Source: Thermoplasmata archaeon
Lineage (GTDB): Archaea > Thermoplasmatota > Thermoplasmata > Lutacidiplasmatales > UBA184
Direction: 5' to 3'
Assembly (NCBI GenBank): GCA_021819135.1
Contig: JAKASE010000003.1
Location: 1-64,000, forward strand
DNA length: 64,000 nt
Of this stretch, positions 30,860 through 39,667 are shown piece after piece. The translations under genes and the position numbers were made by a program. Position 1 is the stretch's first letter. Each line of letters opens with the position of its first letter. The notes below the pieces were generated by a model, which was not told where the DNA came from, did not search any database, and worked only from the letters and a program-made list of their open reading frames with translations.

Positions 30860-31762
30860 TCAGCGACCCTCTTCCCGCTCCGGGACCTTCCGAAGTCGGG
30901 CCCGCTCCGCCCGGACCCGGGTCGCGGCGACCGCGAGATACTCGCGGTCGATGTCGAAACCCACGAAGTCGACCCCGAGGCGGACCGCGGCGACGGCGCT
31001 CGAGCCGATCCCCACGAACGGATCGACCAGGCGTCGGGTCCGAGCGGCCCCGTGGAGACGAACGCACCACTCGGGAAGCTCGGGCGGGAACGTCGCCGGA
31101 TGCGGCCGGTCGGTCGCCCGGACCCGGATCGTCGGGTACGGGAGGAACCAGGTGTTGCCCCGGCACCGCAGGTCCTGGCCCGCCCCCTTCCACCGACGGA
31201 CGTTCGACTTGTCCTGGTAGGGGACCCCGATCGCGAGGCGGTCGAGCGGGACCGTGCCGTCGTGCGAGAAGTGAAAGACGTACTCGTGGGCCCCGTGGAG
31301 GTACCGGTCGGAGACGACCGGCTTATAGTGGCCGACCGCGAGGTCGTGGGCGAGGCCGACCGAGCGGCCGGCGGCCTTCCGGGCGATCGCGATCGACTTC
31401 ACCCAGTGGATGACGTTCTGGAGCACGAGGGAGCGCCCGACCTCGCGGGCGACGTCCCACGGAAGCCACGGGTCCTTCGGGCTCCCGCCGACGTTGAGGA
31501 AGAACGAGCCGCGGGGCGCGAGGACCCCGGCGACCGCGCGTCCGGTCTCGCCGATCCAGGCGAGGTACTCCCCCCGGGGGCGCCGGTCCGAGTAGGTGGC
31601 GTACGGGACCCCGCGGTTGTACGGAGGGCTCGTGACGACGACATCGGCCCCCCCGGGTCCCACACGCGCCGGCAGGCCCTCCAGCGCGTCCTCTCCGTAG
31701 AGGACCACCGCCCGGCCGGGACCGATCGGGATCCGTGCGACGGGGCCGGCCCGTCCGGTCAT
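30860..31762 (-). CDS. N4-cytosine/N6-adenine-type DNA methyltransferase (TSPPY)
   Basis: A 300-residue methyltransferase of the beta arrangement: catalytic motif VVVTSPPYNRGVPYATYSD near residue 45, target-recognition region in the middle, and the SAM-binding motif DPFVGIGSSAVAAVRLGVDF near residue 245. S-P-P-Y favours N4-cytosine methylation. No restriction endonuclease is adjacent, so it is an orphan or regulatory methylase. Its stop lies 13 nt from the IS right-end remnant. The specificity is not readable; archaeal CTAG methylases belong to this class. Confidence 0.85.
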   Translation of the reverse strand: MTGRAGPVARIPIGPGRAVVLYGEDALEGLPARVGPGGADVVVTSPPYNRGVPYATYSDRRPRGEYLAWIGETGRAVAGVLAPRGSFFLNVGGSPKDPWLPWDVAREVGRSLVLQNVIHWVKSIAIARKAAGRSVGLAHDLAVGHYKPVVSDRYLHGAHEYVFHFSHDGTVPLDRLAIGVPYQDKSNVRRWKGAGQDLRCRGNTWFLPYPTIRVRATDRPHPATFPPELPEWCVRLHGAARTRRLVDPFVGIGSSAVAAVRLGVDFVGFDIDREYLAVAATRVRAERARLRKVPEREEGR

Positions 31763-31793
31763 GCGGGGCGGGCGAGGCGTGGGGACGGATAGC

Positions 31794-33551
31794 CTACCGG
31801 GCGGCCGTCGCGGGCGCCGCCTTGAGCCGGGCGAGCTCGTTTCGCGCCTCGGCGAGCGCCTTCTCGGGCTCCTTGTAGTAGAACGAGACGAGCTGGCCCA
31901 CGTCGCGGTGCGTGAACGGCCGCTGGCGGGTCGCCCGGGCGTCCTTCGCGACCATGTAGTCGAGGAGCTCGACCCGGCCGCGGACCTCCTTCTCGATGTC
32001 CTTCATCGAGAGGTTCTTCATCATCGCGACGCGCTCGTAGATGTAGGAGTGGCCCGAGTAGAGGAACGTGTCGTCCGAGGGGTTCCAGGAGTAGACCGAG
32101 TTCGTGATCAGCTCGTTGGTCTCGGGGTCGAGGCCGACGATCTCGGTCAGCGACTGCACGCGCCGGGTCATCTTCGTCCCGACCTTCACCTGGCGCTGGA
32201 GGAGGACGAGGTTGAGCGCCGAGACGAGCGAGCGCGGCAGGGTGATCGGCGGGTTCTCCATCCGGTGCACCATCGCGCTCACGCTCTCCGCGTGGAACGT
32301 CGTGTAGCAGGTCTTCCCCGTCGCCATCGCCTGGAAGACGATGAACGCCTCGGCGCCGCGCACCTCTCCGACCATCAGGTACTGCGGGCGCTGGCGGAGG
32401 GCCGCCGCCAATAGGTCGAACATGTCGATCTCCCCGGGGGCCTTGCCGCTGACGATGTTCTTCGCGCCGAACCCGGCCCGGGTCAGCGACGGGACCCAGT
32501 TCTCGTGCGGGAGGTTCAGCTCGCGCGTGTCCTCGATGGAGACGATCTTCATCTGGGGCGGGATGAACAGTAATGTCGCGTTGAGCGTGGTCGTCTTCCC
32601 GCTCGCCGTCCCTCCGCAGACCATCATCGACTGCCCGTTCTCGATGGCGATCCAGAGGTACGCCATCATCTCCGGGCTCATCGTCTTGAACTTGAGGAGG
32701 TCGACCGGCGTGAACGGATTGTCGCGGAAGCGACGGATCGTGAACGAGCTCCCGCGCTTCGTCACGTGGGTACCGAGGGTCGCCTGGAGACGCGAGCCAT
32801 CCGGCACGGTGGCATCGAGCATCGGGGTCGCGACGGAGATGTGCTTCCCCGACCGCTGGGCGATCCAGACGACGTAGTCGTCGAGCTCCTTCGCGCTCCC
32901 GAACTTCAAGTTCGAGCGGATCGAGCCGTACTTCCGGTGGTAGATGTAGAGCGGGATCCCGACCCCGTCGCAGGAGATGTCCTCCACCTCGGAGTCGGTC
33001 ATCGGGACCTCGACGATGCCGTAGCCGACGAAGTCCCGCTCGAGGTAGTACAGGATCCGCGCCTTCGTGGTCGGCCCGGGGGCGAGCTCCCAGGCCTGGA
33101 GCAGGCCGTCGACCATGCGGCGGAGCTCGCGGCGCTTCGTCTCGGGGTCATGCTCGGGGAGCGGCTGGAAGTCGTCCACGAGGCGGACGCGCAACCGCTC
33201 GGTGAGCTCCCCCTCGATCTTCGAGAGCGGCGGCTCGATCACCTCGTAGAGGTACTCGTTGCGGACGTTGTGGTAGGTGATGCGGACGTAGGAGAGGTCC
33301 GGGCGGATCGGGGCCAGGTCGAGCTCCTTGAGGCCCGGGTCGGTCAGTGGCGGGACGGGGGTGATCTCTCCCACGCTCCCCTGGCCCGAGACGCCGAGGC
33401 GTGCGAGCTTCACCGGCCGGGGGTCCTCGAGACCCTTCCGGAGGCTCGCGCCCAGGCTGAGCCAGGGCGAGAAGTGCCGGCGGCGCTCCGCCCGGGTCGG
33501 GACCCGCGCGCCCTCGCCCGCATCGTCCGGGCCCAGTGCTTCGCCTGCCAT
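31794..33551 (-). CDS. Archaeal type IV pilus/secretion ATPase 2 (GspE/TadA-like)
   Basis: A 585-residue secretion ATPase: an N-terminal domain with YVRITYHNVRNEYLYEVIEP, then the RecA-like core with Walker A MMVCGGTASGKTTTLNATLL, Asp box IVSIEDTRELNLPHENW, Walker B QYLMVGEVRGAEAFIVFQAM, and His box TTFHAESVSAMVHRMENP. It powers pilin assembly at the cytoplasmic membrane. ATG 33551 is chosen because upstream sequence overlaps the preceding gene and has no homology. It is the last gene of the five-gene operon and a paralog of the ATPase at 35528. Confidence 0.92.
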   Translation of the reverse strand: MAGEALGPDDAGEGARVPTRAERRRHFSPWLSLGASLRKGLEDPRPVKLARLGVSGQGSVGEITPVPPLTDPGLKELDLAPIRPDLSYVRITYHNVRNEYLYEVIEPPLSKIEGELTERLRVRLVDDFQPLPEHDPETKRRELRRMVDGLLQAWELAPGPTTKARILYYLERDFVGYGIVEVPMTDSEVEDISCDGVGIPLYIYHRKYGSIRSNLKFGSAKELDDYVVWIAQRSGKHISVATPMLDATVPDGSRLQATLGTHVTKRGSSFTIRRFRDNPFTPVDLLKFKTMSPEMMAYLWIAIENGQSMMVCGGTASGKTTTLNATLLFIPPQMKIVSIEDTRELNLPHENWVPSLTRAGFGAKNIVSGKAPGEIDMFDLLAAALRQRPQYLMVGEVRGAEAFIVFQAMATGKTCYTTFHAESVSAMVHRMENPPITLPRSLVSALNLVLLQRQVKVGTKMTRRVQSLTEIVGLDPETNELITNSVYSWNPSDDTFLYSGHSYIYERVAMMKNLSMKDIEKEVRGRVELLDYMVAKDARATRQRPFTHRDVGQLVSFYYKEPEKALAEARNELARLKAAPATAAR

Positions 33552-33571
33552 CGTGTCCTCCTCCTCGCTCC

Positions 33572-34543
33572 TCAGCCGGTGTTCAGGATCGGTACGACGA
33601 ACCGCATGATGAGCCAGCCGGTGATCAGCATCGTGGTCGCGAAGACCATCCCGTCCGCGATCCGCCCGTTGTAGAGGACCCCCGCCATGATCCCGTCGCC
33701 GACGGCGTGGACGATGACCGCGACCATGAACGCGAGGAACAGGATCGGGACGAAGTTGAACGCGAGCGAGACCCCTCCGGCCCCCGACAGGGAGGAGGAG
33801 GCGACCCCCTGGCCCGCGGTGATCATCTGCGGCAGGAAGACCGCCGCCATGATGTAGATCGTGACCAGGAAGACGAAGAACGCGATGTAGATGACCGTCA
33901 CGTAGGTGAGCATCGAGATCTGCCGCGCCTGCGCGGAGAGCTGCGACTCCCGGGTATCGTGGGCGACCATCGTGAGGACGTCCGCGACGTTCCCGCCGGC
34001 CTCGTTCGCCCGGGTGACGATCGAGACGACCCGCTGGACAAGCGGCGTCGGCACGCGTTCCTCGAAGAGGCGGAGCGCCGTCGCGACCGGGACGCCCCAC
34101 TCGAGCTGGCTCGCCATCTTCTTGATCTCGTCCGTCAGGAGCCCGTAGCGCCCCGTGCTCGCGACCACGATCGCGTCCGGGAGCGTCATGCCGAACCGGC
34201 CGGCCTCGGCGACGTCCCGCAGGAAGTCGGGGAGGCGCTCCTCGATCTTGCCGATCCGCCGCAGCTTCGCGCTCATCGCGAAGCCGTACGGGGCCATCAG
34301 CGCGAGCAGGCCGAGCACGAGGAAGTCGATCGCCGGGTTCGCGCCGGTCCCTTCGCCCGGACGGAGGACGATGTTCACGGTGCCGAAGTAGTTGAGCGCG
34401 CCGATCGCCCAGAGAGCGACCGCGACGATCGCGCCGACGATGAGGATCAGGGTCTCGCGGTCGAGGCCCTCCTCCTCCGTCGAGAGCGAAGCCGCGAGGG
34501 CCCGCACCTTCCGGACCGAGGCCGGAGCGTCCGCCCCCGCCAT
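33572..34543 (-). CDS. Pilus platform membrane protein 2 (TadC/type II secretion F family)
   Basis: A 323-residue membrane protein with an N-terminal TM pair (LILIVGAIVAVALWAIGAL; FLVLGLLALMAPYGFAM), a cytoplasmic helical domain (IGKIEERLPDFLRDVAEAGR, the T2SSF signature), and C-terminal TM segments (VIYIAFFVFLVTIYIMAAVF; NFVPILFLAFMVAVIVHAVG). It forms the assembly platform with the neighbouring 326-residue protein. It lies 1 nt after that gene's stop and 20 nt before ATPase 2. Confidence 0.88.
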   Translation of the reverse strand: MAGADAPASVRKVRALAASLSTEEEGLDRETLILIVGAIVAVALWAIGALNYFGTVNIVLRPGEGTGANPAIDFLVLGLLALMAPYGFAMSAKLRRIGKIEERLPDFLRDVAEAGRFGMTLPDAIVVASTGRYGLLTDEIKKMASQLEWGVPVATALRLFEERVPTPLVQRVVSIVTRANEAGGNVADVLTMVAHDTRESQLSAQARQISMLTYVTVIYIAFFVFLVTIYIMAAVFLPQMITAGQGVASSSLSGAGGVSLAFNFVPILFLAFMVAVIVHAVGDGIMAGVLYNGRIADGMVFATTMLITGWLIMRFVVPILNTG

Positions 34544-34544
34544 C

Positions 34545-35525
34545 CTAGGCCATCTCCTGCGCGATCGAATACATGAAGAAAATGAACCCGAACTGGGCGA
34601 GCGGGATCAACGCGGCGACGATCCCCCAGAGGATGTCGATCATGAACGTCCCGCCGCCGCCGATGACGGCGAAGATCGCGATGATGATCACGAGGAAGAG
34701 GGGGAACGCGACCACGACGGTGACGAACGTCTCCGCGAGGAGCCCCATCGTCTCGACGCGCTGGAGCTGCTCGAGCTTGTTCTCCCGCTCGTACTGCTCG
34801 GCCTTGAGCAGGAAGTACGGCTTCAGCTGGCCGCCGCTCGTCGCGGTCGTCACGACCCCCTGGAGGAAGTCCTGGAAGCGCTTCGACGGGCTGCGCTGCG
34901 CCCCGTTGCGGATCGCGGTCAGGATGTCGACGCCGAGGAGCTCGGTGTCGCGCGTGATCCACGCCGCCTCTTCCGCGACCTCTCCGTAGATCTTCTGGCG
35001 GCCCAGCTCCCGGAAGATCTGGTCGATGTTCACGTCGGCGGAGCTCATCGCCGAGACGAAGCTCATCGACGGGGAGATCTTGCGGTCGATCTTCCGCCCC
35101 CGCTCCTTCGCCTTAGACCCGGGCGTGCTTTGGAGGACAAAGAAGGTGCCGATGGTGCCGAGGACCGGCAGGAGGATCCCGATGAGGAGCCCGATCGCGA
35201 GGTTTCCGGAGAGGACGAACAGGAGGCCGACCACGATGCCCGCGACCAGGGTCACGATCCCGGCGACGACGGTCGCTCCCCAGACCGTCGCCATGTACTC
35301 GTCGGCGCGCACGCGCATGTGCGCCTTGATGAGGTTCTCCTCGAGGGTCGGGTCCGGGGGCTTCGCCTGCACGCGCGCGCGGAACGTCCGCCAGGACCAC
35401 CGCTGGAACGGCGTGAGGGCGGTGTGGGACGGGTGCTCGCCGCGCTTGAAGCGGACCGCGCGGACCTGTCCTCCCCTCGTGGCGGTGGCGGTCGTCGGTA
35501 CCTCGACGGTGGGGGTGGCGGGCAT
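34545..35525 (-). CDS. Pilus platform membrane protein 1 (TadB-like/type II secretion F family)
   Basis: A 326-residue membrane protein: soluble N terminus, TM pair (VVAGIVTLVAGIVVGLLFVL and LIGILLPVLGTIGTFFVL), cytoplasmic T2SSF domain (SFVSAMSSADVNIDQIFREL), and C-terminal TM segments (FVTVVVAFPLFLVIIIAIFA; LIPLAQFGFIFFMYSIAQEM). The pair of T2SSF proteins is typical of archaeal systems with split platforms. It is spaced 1-2 nt from both neighbours, so it is surely co-transcribed. Confidence 0.88.
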   Translation of the reverse strand: MPATPTVEVPTTATATRGGQVRAVRFKRGEHPSHTALTPFQRWSWRTFRARVQAKPPDPTLEENLIKAHMRVRADEYMATVWGATVVAGIVTLVAGIVVGLLFVLSGNLAIGLLIGILLPVLGTIGTFFVLQSTPGSKAKERGRKIDRKISPSMSFVSAMSSADVNIDQIFRELGRQKIYGEVAEEAAWITRDTELLGVDILTAIRNGAQRSPSKRFQDFLQGVVTTATSGGQLKPYFLLKAEQYERENKLEQLQRVETMGLLAETFVTVVVAFPLFLVIIIAIFAVIGGGGTFMIDILWGIVAALIPLAQFGFIFFMYSIAQEMA

Positions 35526-35527
35526 GG

Positions 35528-37195
35528 TTACGTCGGTGAAGCCGGCTTCGGCGCCGGGGCAGAGGCCTCGACCCGCTTCATCACCTCCTTCGGGTCCTTG
35601 TAATACTGCGCGATCGTCCGCCAGAGCTGCCGGTAGTCGGTCGTCTGGCTGCGGACGAGGTACTGGATCACCTGGGTCCGGCGCTGGAACTCGGCGTCCA
35701 TCTCCTCGGTGGTGAAGTTCTTCAAGTCCATGATCTTGTCAAACAGGAACGAGTGGCCCTTGAACACGAACTTGTCCGTCGCCGGGTCCCACTCGTAGAC
35801 GGTGTTCGTGATCAGCTCGTTCGTCTCGGGCTCGAAGCCGACGATCTCGAGGACCTGCTTCAGGCGCCGCACGACCCCCTTCTCGGTCCGGGCCTGGATC
35901 TGAATGATCACGTTGTTGAGGGCCGACAGGAGGATACGCGGGGTGTTGATCGGCGGGTTCTCGAGCCGGTTGACCATCGACTTCACGCTGTCGGCGTGCA
36001 TCGTCGAGTAGGTCGTGTGGCCCGTCGCCATCGCCTGGAACATCGTGTAGGTCTCGCGTCCCCGGACCTCTCCCACGATGATGTAGTTCGGGCGCTGCCG
36101 TAGCGCCGCGCGCACGAGGTCGAACATGTCGACCTCCCCGGCGGCCTTGCCGTCCGCGCCGCGGTCCCCGGTACCGCTCCGGGTCGCGCCCGGAATCCAG
36201 TTCTCGTGCGGGAGGTTCACCTCGCGCGTGTCCTCGATCGAGACGACCTTCGCGGTCGGGGGGATGAACAGCGCGATGGCGTTGAGCGTGCTGGTCTTTC
36301 CGGCAGCCGGCCCCCCGCAGACGATCACCGACTCGCCCTGCTCCGCCGCGAGCCAGAAGTAGGCGACCATCTCCTCGCTCGCCGTTCCCATCATCACGAG
36401 GTCGACGGGCGTGAAGGGGCGTTCCTTGAACCGACGGATCGTGAAGCTCGCGCCGCGGGTCGTGACCTCCCGCGCGTAGGTCGCCTGGACGCGGTGGCCC
36501 TCGGGCGTCGTCCCGTCCAGGATCGGGGAGGCCACGCTGACGGCCTTCGCGCACCGCTGGCCGAGCATGACGATGAACGAGTTGAGCGAGTCCTCGTCGG
36601 GGAAGACCACGTTCGTCTTCACCGACTCGAACTTCCCGTGGAAGATGAAGATCGGCACCTCGACGCCGTCGCACGAGATGTCCTCGACCTCCGGGTCGAA
36701 GATCAGGGCATCGATCGGGCCGTACCCGACGAAGTCCCGGAGCACGTAGTAGATGATCCGCTCCATCGAGAGCGGGCCGAGCGTGATCCCGCGGGTCCGG
36801 AAGTACTCCTCCGATTCGTTGCGGAGGTACGCCCGCTTGTCCGCGGTCGACAGGTTCGCGACGTCACTGCCGAGGATCCGGGTCAGCGTCGCCTTGAGGT
36901 GCTCGACCAGCTGCTTCTCGTGCGCGGTGAGCTGCGGCTCGATCACCTCGTAGAGGAACTCCTTCGTGCGGTCGTTGTAGGTGACCCGGGAGTAGGAGTA
37001 GGGCGGGTTGACCGCCTTCACCTCGAGCTCCCGCATCGTCGGCTCGGGGAGCGGAGGGAGGGCCGTGATGAACGTCCCGGGAACGTCCGTCGGCGCCTCG
37101 AGCGGGCGCGCCGCCCCCGGGGGAGCGGTCGGGGCGCCTTCGGGGCCGGCTGCCGGGGTGCGCGGGATCTTCACGCGGAAGTGGCTCGTGGCCAT
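35528..37195 (-). CDS. Archaeal type IV pilus/secretion ATPase 1 (GspE/TadA-like)
   Basis: A 555-residue ATPase: YSRVTYNDRTKEFLYEVIEP in the N-terminal domain, Walker A VIVCGGPAAGKTSTLNAIAL, Asp box VVSIEDTREVNLPHENW, Walker B NYIIVGEVRGRETYTMFQAM, and His box STMHADSVKSMVNRLENPPI. It is colinear with ATPase 2, implying duplication, though the two have diverged over the whole length. Two ATPases in one operon could divide extension and retraction, or act on different substrates. It starts 5 nt after the stop of the pilin-like gene. Confidence 0.92.
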   Translation of the reverse strand: MATSHFRVKIPRTPAAGPEGAPTAPPGAARPLEAPTDVPGTFITALPPLPEPTMRELEVKAVNPPYSYSRVTYNDRTKEFLYEVIEPQLTAHEKQLVEHLKATLTRILGSDVANLSTADKRAYLRNESEEYFRTRGITLGPLSMERIIYYVLRDFVGYGPIDALIFDPEVEDISCDGVEVPIFIFHGKFESVKTNVVFPDEDSLNSFIVMLGQRCAKAVSVASPILDGTTPEGHRVQATYAREVTTRGASFTIRRFKERPFTPVDLVMMGTASEEMVAYFWLAAEQGESVIVCGGPAAGKTSTLNAIALFIPPTAKVVSIEDTREVNLPHENWIPGATRSGTGDRGADGKAAGEVDMFDLVRAALRQRPNYIIVGEVRGRETYTMFQAMATGHTTYSTMHADSVKSMVNRLENPPINTPRILLSALNNVIIQIQARTEKGVVRRLKQVLEIVGFEPETNELITNTVYEWDPATDKFVFKGHSFLFDKIMDLKNFTTEEMDAEFQRRTQVIQYLVRSQTTDYRQLWRTIAQYYKDPKEVMKRVEASAPAPKPASPT

Positions 37196-37200
37196 GGGGA

Positions 37201-38307
37201 CTAGGTACCTCCTACGCCCAGGGTAAGCTGCGTGCCGGCGTAGAAGACGGTCGCGTAGCTGACGTCCACGACGTTAAGCGCCACGATGTAGGTGTTGGAG
37301 GCCGAGAAGCAGGCCGAGGCCGGCACCGGGATCGTCGCCGCATGGGTGAGGGGGCTCCCCCAGTTATACGAGGTCGCCGGGTAGGCGGTCGGGGTCGCCG
37401 CGTACGGCACCCCGCTCGAGTTCATCATCGACCGCAGGAACCCCTGCCAGGCGCAGGGGTACTGGGTCCCGATCTCGAAGGTCAGGTTGAGCAGGGAGCG
37501 CGGACCGACGCGCGCACCGTTCGACGTCACGACCTGCGCGTAGCGGAGGTGGCTGAACACCTGCTGGGAGCCCTGGCCGATCACGGTCGACGCGTTGCCG
37601 ATGAGGTTGAGGAAGCTCGTGGTCACGCTCGTGTTCCCACCCGCGGTGGAGACGTTCAGGGGAGGCGCCAGGGACATGATCTGCTGGAGGCCGCCCTGGC
37701 TCTCGATCACCGCGTCGTCCTCGAAGTAGAACGTCTGTGCGCTATAGTACCGGTTCGGCAGGCCCATCTCGAGGACCCCGCTCGCGATGTGCTGCGAATA
37801 CAGGCCGGAGCCCCCGGGCCCCGCGCTCAGCGTGATGTTCTCGAAGACACAGTAGGAGGAGCTCACCGGCTGGCCGGCCACGCTCGAGCCCGCGGTCTTC
37901 GTCGCGAAGCCGTTCGGGCACGTCGTCGGGAGGAAGACGAGCGTCCCCTGGGTCGGCTGGGCGATCAGCGGGACCCCGTTCGAGCTCATCGTGAACGTCG
38001 TGCCGATCGACGGCGGGCCGGCGAGCACGTACTGCAGGTCGACGCCCGCCTTGAACTGGGCGAACGACGACGATGCCTGGCTGGTGAACTGCGACTCGTT
38101 ATCGGTCATCCACAACGGAACGTACTGCGTGAGGAAGATCCCGAAGAGGGCGAAGAACACCAGCAGGGCGAGGAGCGTGCCGACGACGGCGACGACCCCT
38201 CGTCGGCTGCTGTGGAGCCGTCGCGTCCGACGGAAACGTCGTCGCGCATTCGACCTCGAAGTTCCCCCCATCAGACGGACCGTCGTGAGGTCCGAGACCT
38301 CACGCAC
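37201..38307 (-). CDS. Pilin-like surface protein with class III signal
   Basis: A 368-residue protein. A basic leader (RTRRLHSSRRG) is directly followed by a hydrophobic helix (VVAVVGTLLALLVFFALFGI), the layout of archaeal type IV pilins cleaved by PibD after Gly. The ectodomain is Ser/Thr/Gly-rich and beta-like, larger than a major pilin, with a few Cys. GTG 38307 lies 22-31 nt from a minus-strand box A (TTTTTATACC, about 38329-38338); ATG 38271 is an alternative. It heads the operon with two ATPases and two platform proteins. Confidence 0.75.
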   Translation of the reverse strand: MREVSDLTTVRLMGGTSRSNARRRFRRTRRLHSSRRGVVAVVGTLLALLVFFALFGIFLTQYVPLWMTDNESQFTSQASSSFAQFKAGVDLQYVLAGPPSIGTTFTMSSNGVPLIAQPTQGTLVFLPTTCPNGFATKTAGSSVAGQPVSSSYCVFENITLSAGPGGSGLYSQHIASGVLEMGLPNRYYSAQTFYFEDDAVIESQGGLQQIMSLAPPLNVSTAGGNTSVTTSFLNLIGNASTVIGQGSQQVFSHLRYAQVVTSNGARVGPRSLLNLTFEIGTQYPCAWQGFLRSMMNSSGVPYAATPTAYPATSYNWGSPLTHAATIPVPASACFSASNTYIVALNVVDVSYATVFYAGTQLTLGVGGT

Positions 38308-38413
38308 GCAGAATTAGGTCCGAATCGGGTATAAAAACATGCGCGGAATGGGAAACGGAGGCCCCCTCCAACCGAGAGACTTTAGCCGTGGGCTTTCCTC
38401 TCCGCCGGTCGAT

Positions 38414-38902
38414 ATGGCGCTCCGCGAGATCCTTCTCTCGCTCCCGAACCGGCCCGGCACCCTAGCCCGGGTCGCCCGCCTCCTCGCCAAGGACCGCATC
38501 AACGTCGCCGCCCTCAGCGTCGACTCGGCCGCCGGGAAGGGCCGGGTCCGCCTCATCGTCAGCGACCCGGACCGGGCGACCGCCCGTCTCCGGAACGGGG
38601 GGTACGAGGTCGAGCTCCGGGAGATGCTCGCCGTCCGGCTCGAGGACCGCGCGGGGAGCTTTTTGCGGGTGCTGGACGCCCTCGACAGTGCCCGCATCAA
38701 CATCCAGAGCGTGGCGATCCTCGTGACCCGCGAGGGGAGCCAGCCCCTCGTCGCCCTCGCGGCGAACGACCTCGCCAAGGCCCGGAAGGTCCTCCAGCGG
38801 GCAGGGTTCGAGAGCCCCGGCGCCGAACGGCTGGTGTCGAACGAGGAGCTCCTCGCGGCCTCCCCGACGATCCCCTCCGAGTCGGTCGCCCTCCATCTCT
38901 GA
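38414..38902 (+). CDS. Tandem ACT-domain protein
   Basis: A 162-residue protein. ACT domain 1 has ILLSLPNRPGTLARVARLLA and domain 2 has LAVRLEDRAGSFLRVLDALD with NIQSVAILVTREGS; both show the ligand-turn N/D-R-P/A-G. Such small ACT proteins sense amino acids and regulate enzymes or transcription. ATG 38414 is preferred because a box A (ACTTTAGC, 38380-38387) lies 27-34 nt upstream; upstream frame has no homology. It is divergent from the pilus operon. Confidence 0.8.
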   Translation: MALREILLSLPNRPGTLARVARLLAKDRINVAALSVDSAAGKGRVRLIVSDPDRATARLRNGGYEVELREMLAVRLEDRAGSFLRVLDALDSARINIQSVAILVTREGSQPLVALAANDLAKARKVLQRAGFESPGAERLVSNEELLAASPTIPSESVALHL

Positions 38903-39035
38903 GGGCCGGCCGGCGCAGGGGGACGCCCTCCGGGACCGCGGTCGGGGGGCTCAGACCCCGGCGACGCCCGGGCGCCGCCGAGCCCCCCTCCCTCGCACAA
39001 AGGGTAAGAATCACGCCCCTTCCGGGTCCGGTCGC

Positions 39036-39107
39036 GCGGTTGTGGTCTAGTGGTTAGGACGGTAGCTTCCCAAGCTACCTACTCGGGTTCGAATCCCGAC
39101 AACCGCA
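39036..39107 (+). tRNA. tRNA-Gly (CCC)
   Basis: Acceptor GCGGTTG/CAACCGC with A73, D arm GTCTAGTGGTTAGGAC, anticodon arm GTAGC-TTCCCAA-GCTAC (anticodon CCC), and T arm TCGGG-TTCGAAT-CCCGA. It has no intron and no encoded CCA. Confidence 0.95.
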
Positions 39108-39667
39108 TTCTGCTACTCGCTCGCATCTGCGTCAAACCCCCCATTCAGAGCACAGCAACGGCAAACTGATGGCGGACTCCGACACGGGAAGGGGCCGCCC
39201 GCCGAGTCGCCTATCGAGAACCGGTGGGCGAGCCTAACACTGGGCGCATCCTGTGTACCGCTGGGCCCGCAAGCGGGGAGCTCCAGAGCTCAGTCTGCGA
39301 TTCAATCGAACTACCGAAGGATGTCGTTCCGACCTCTAGGGGCCGACCCGAGACCCGACCCGGGTCTGAAGGGATCCCCCTTGACCCCCTCCGGTCCCCG
39401 AAGGTCCCCTCCCATCCGGGGATGCCAGTAGGGACCGTCGCGTCGATCGATCGCGCCCACGTCCATCGAAAGCAGTTCCGGGCAAGGTGGGCGTGAATCC
39501 GGCCCGTTAGAGCTCTCCTGGAGAGCGCCCTACGTTAGCCGATGCCCGACGGGTGACCGGGTAGCCTTCGCCAAGGACGAGAGAATAGCTCGGGGTGCGT
39601 GGAACTCACGCTCGCGGGGAGAACGGTGCTAAATGTCGAAAAGGAGTGCGCGCCGTGGGAGCCGGCC
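39108..39667. other. Intergenic region after tRNA-Gly
   Basis: No gene, RNA or repeat was recognised. A box A-like GCTAAATG at about 39628-39635 near its end serves the START-like paralog C. Confidence 0.45.
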
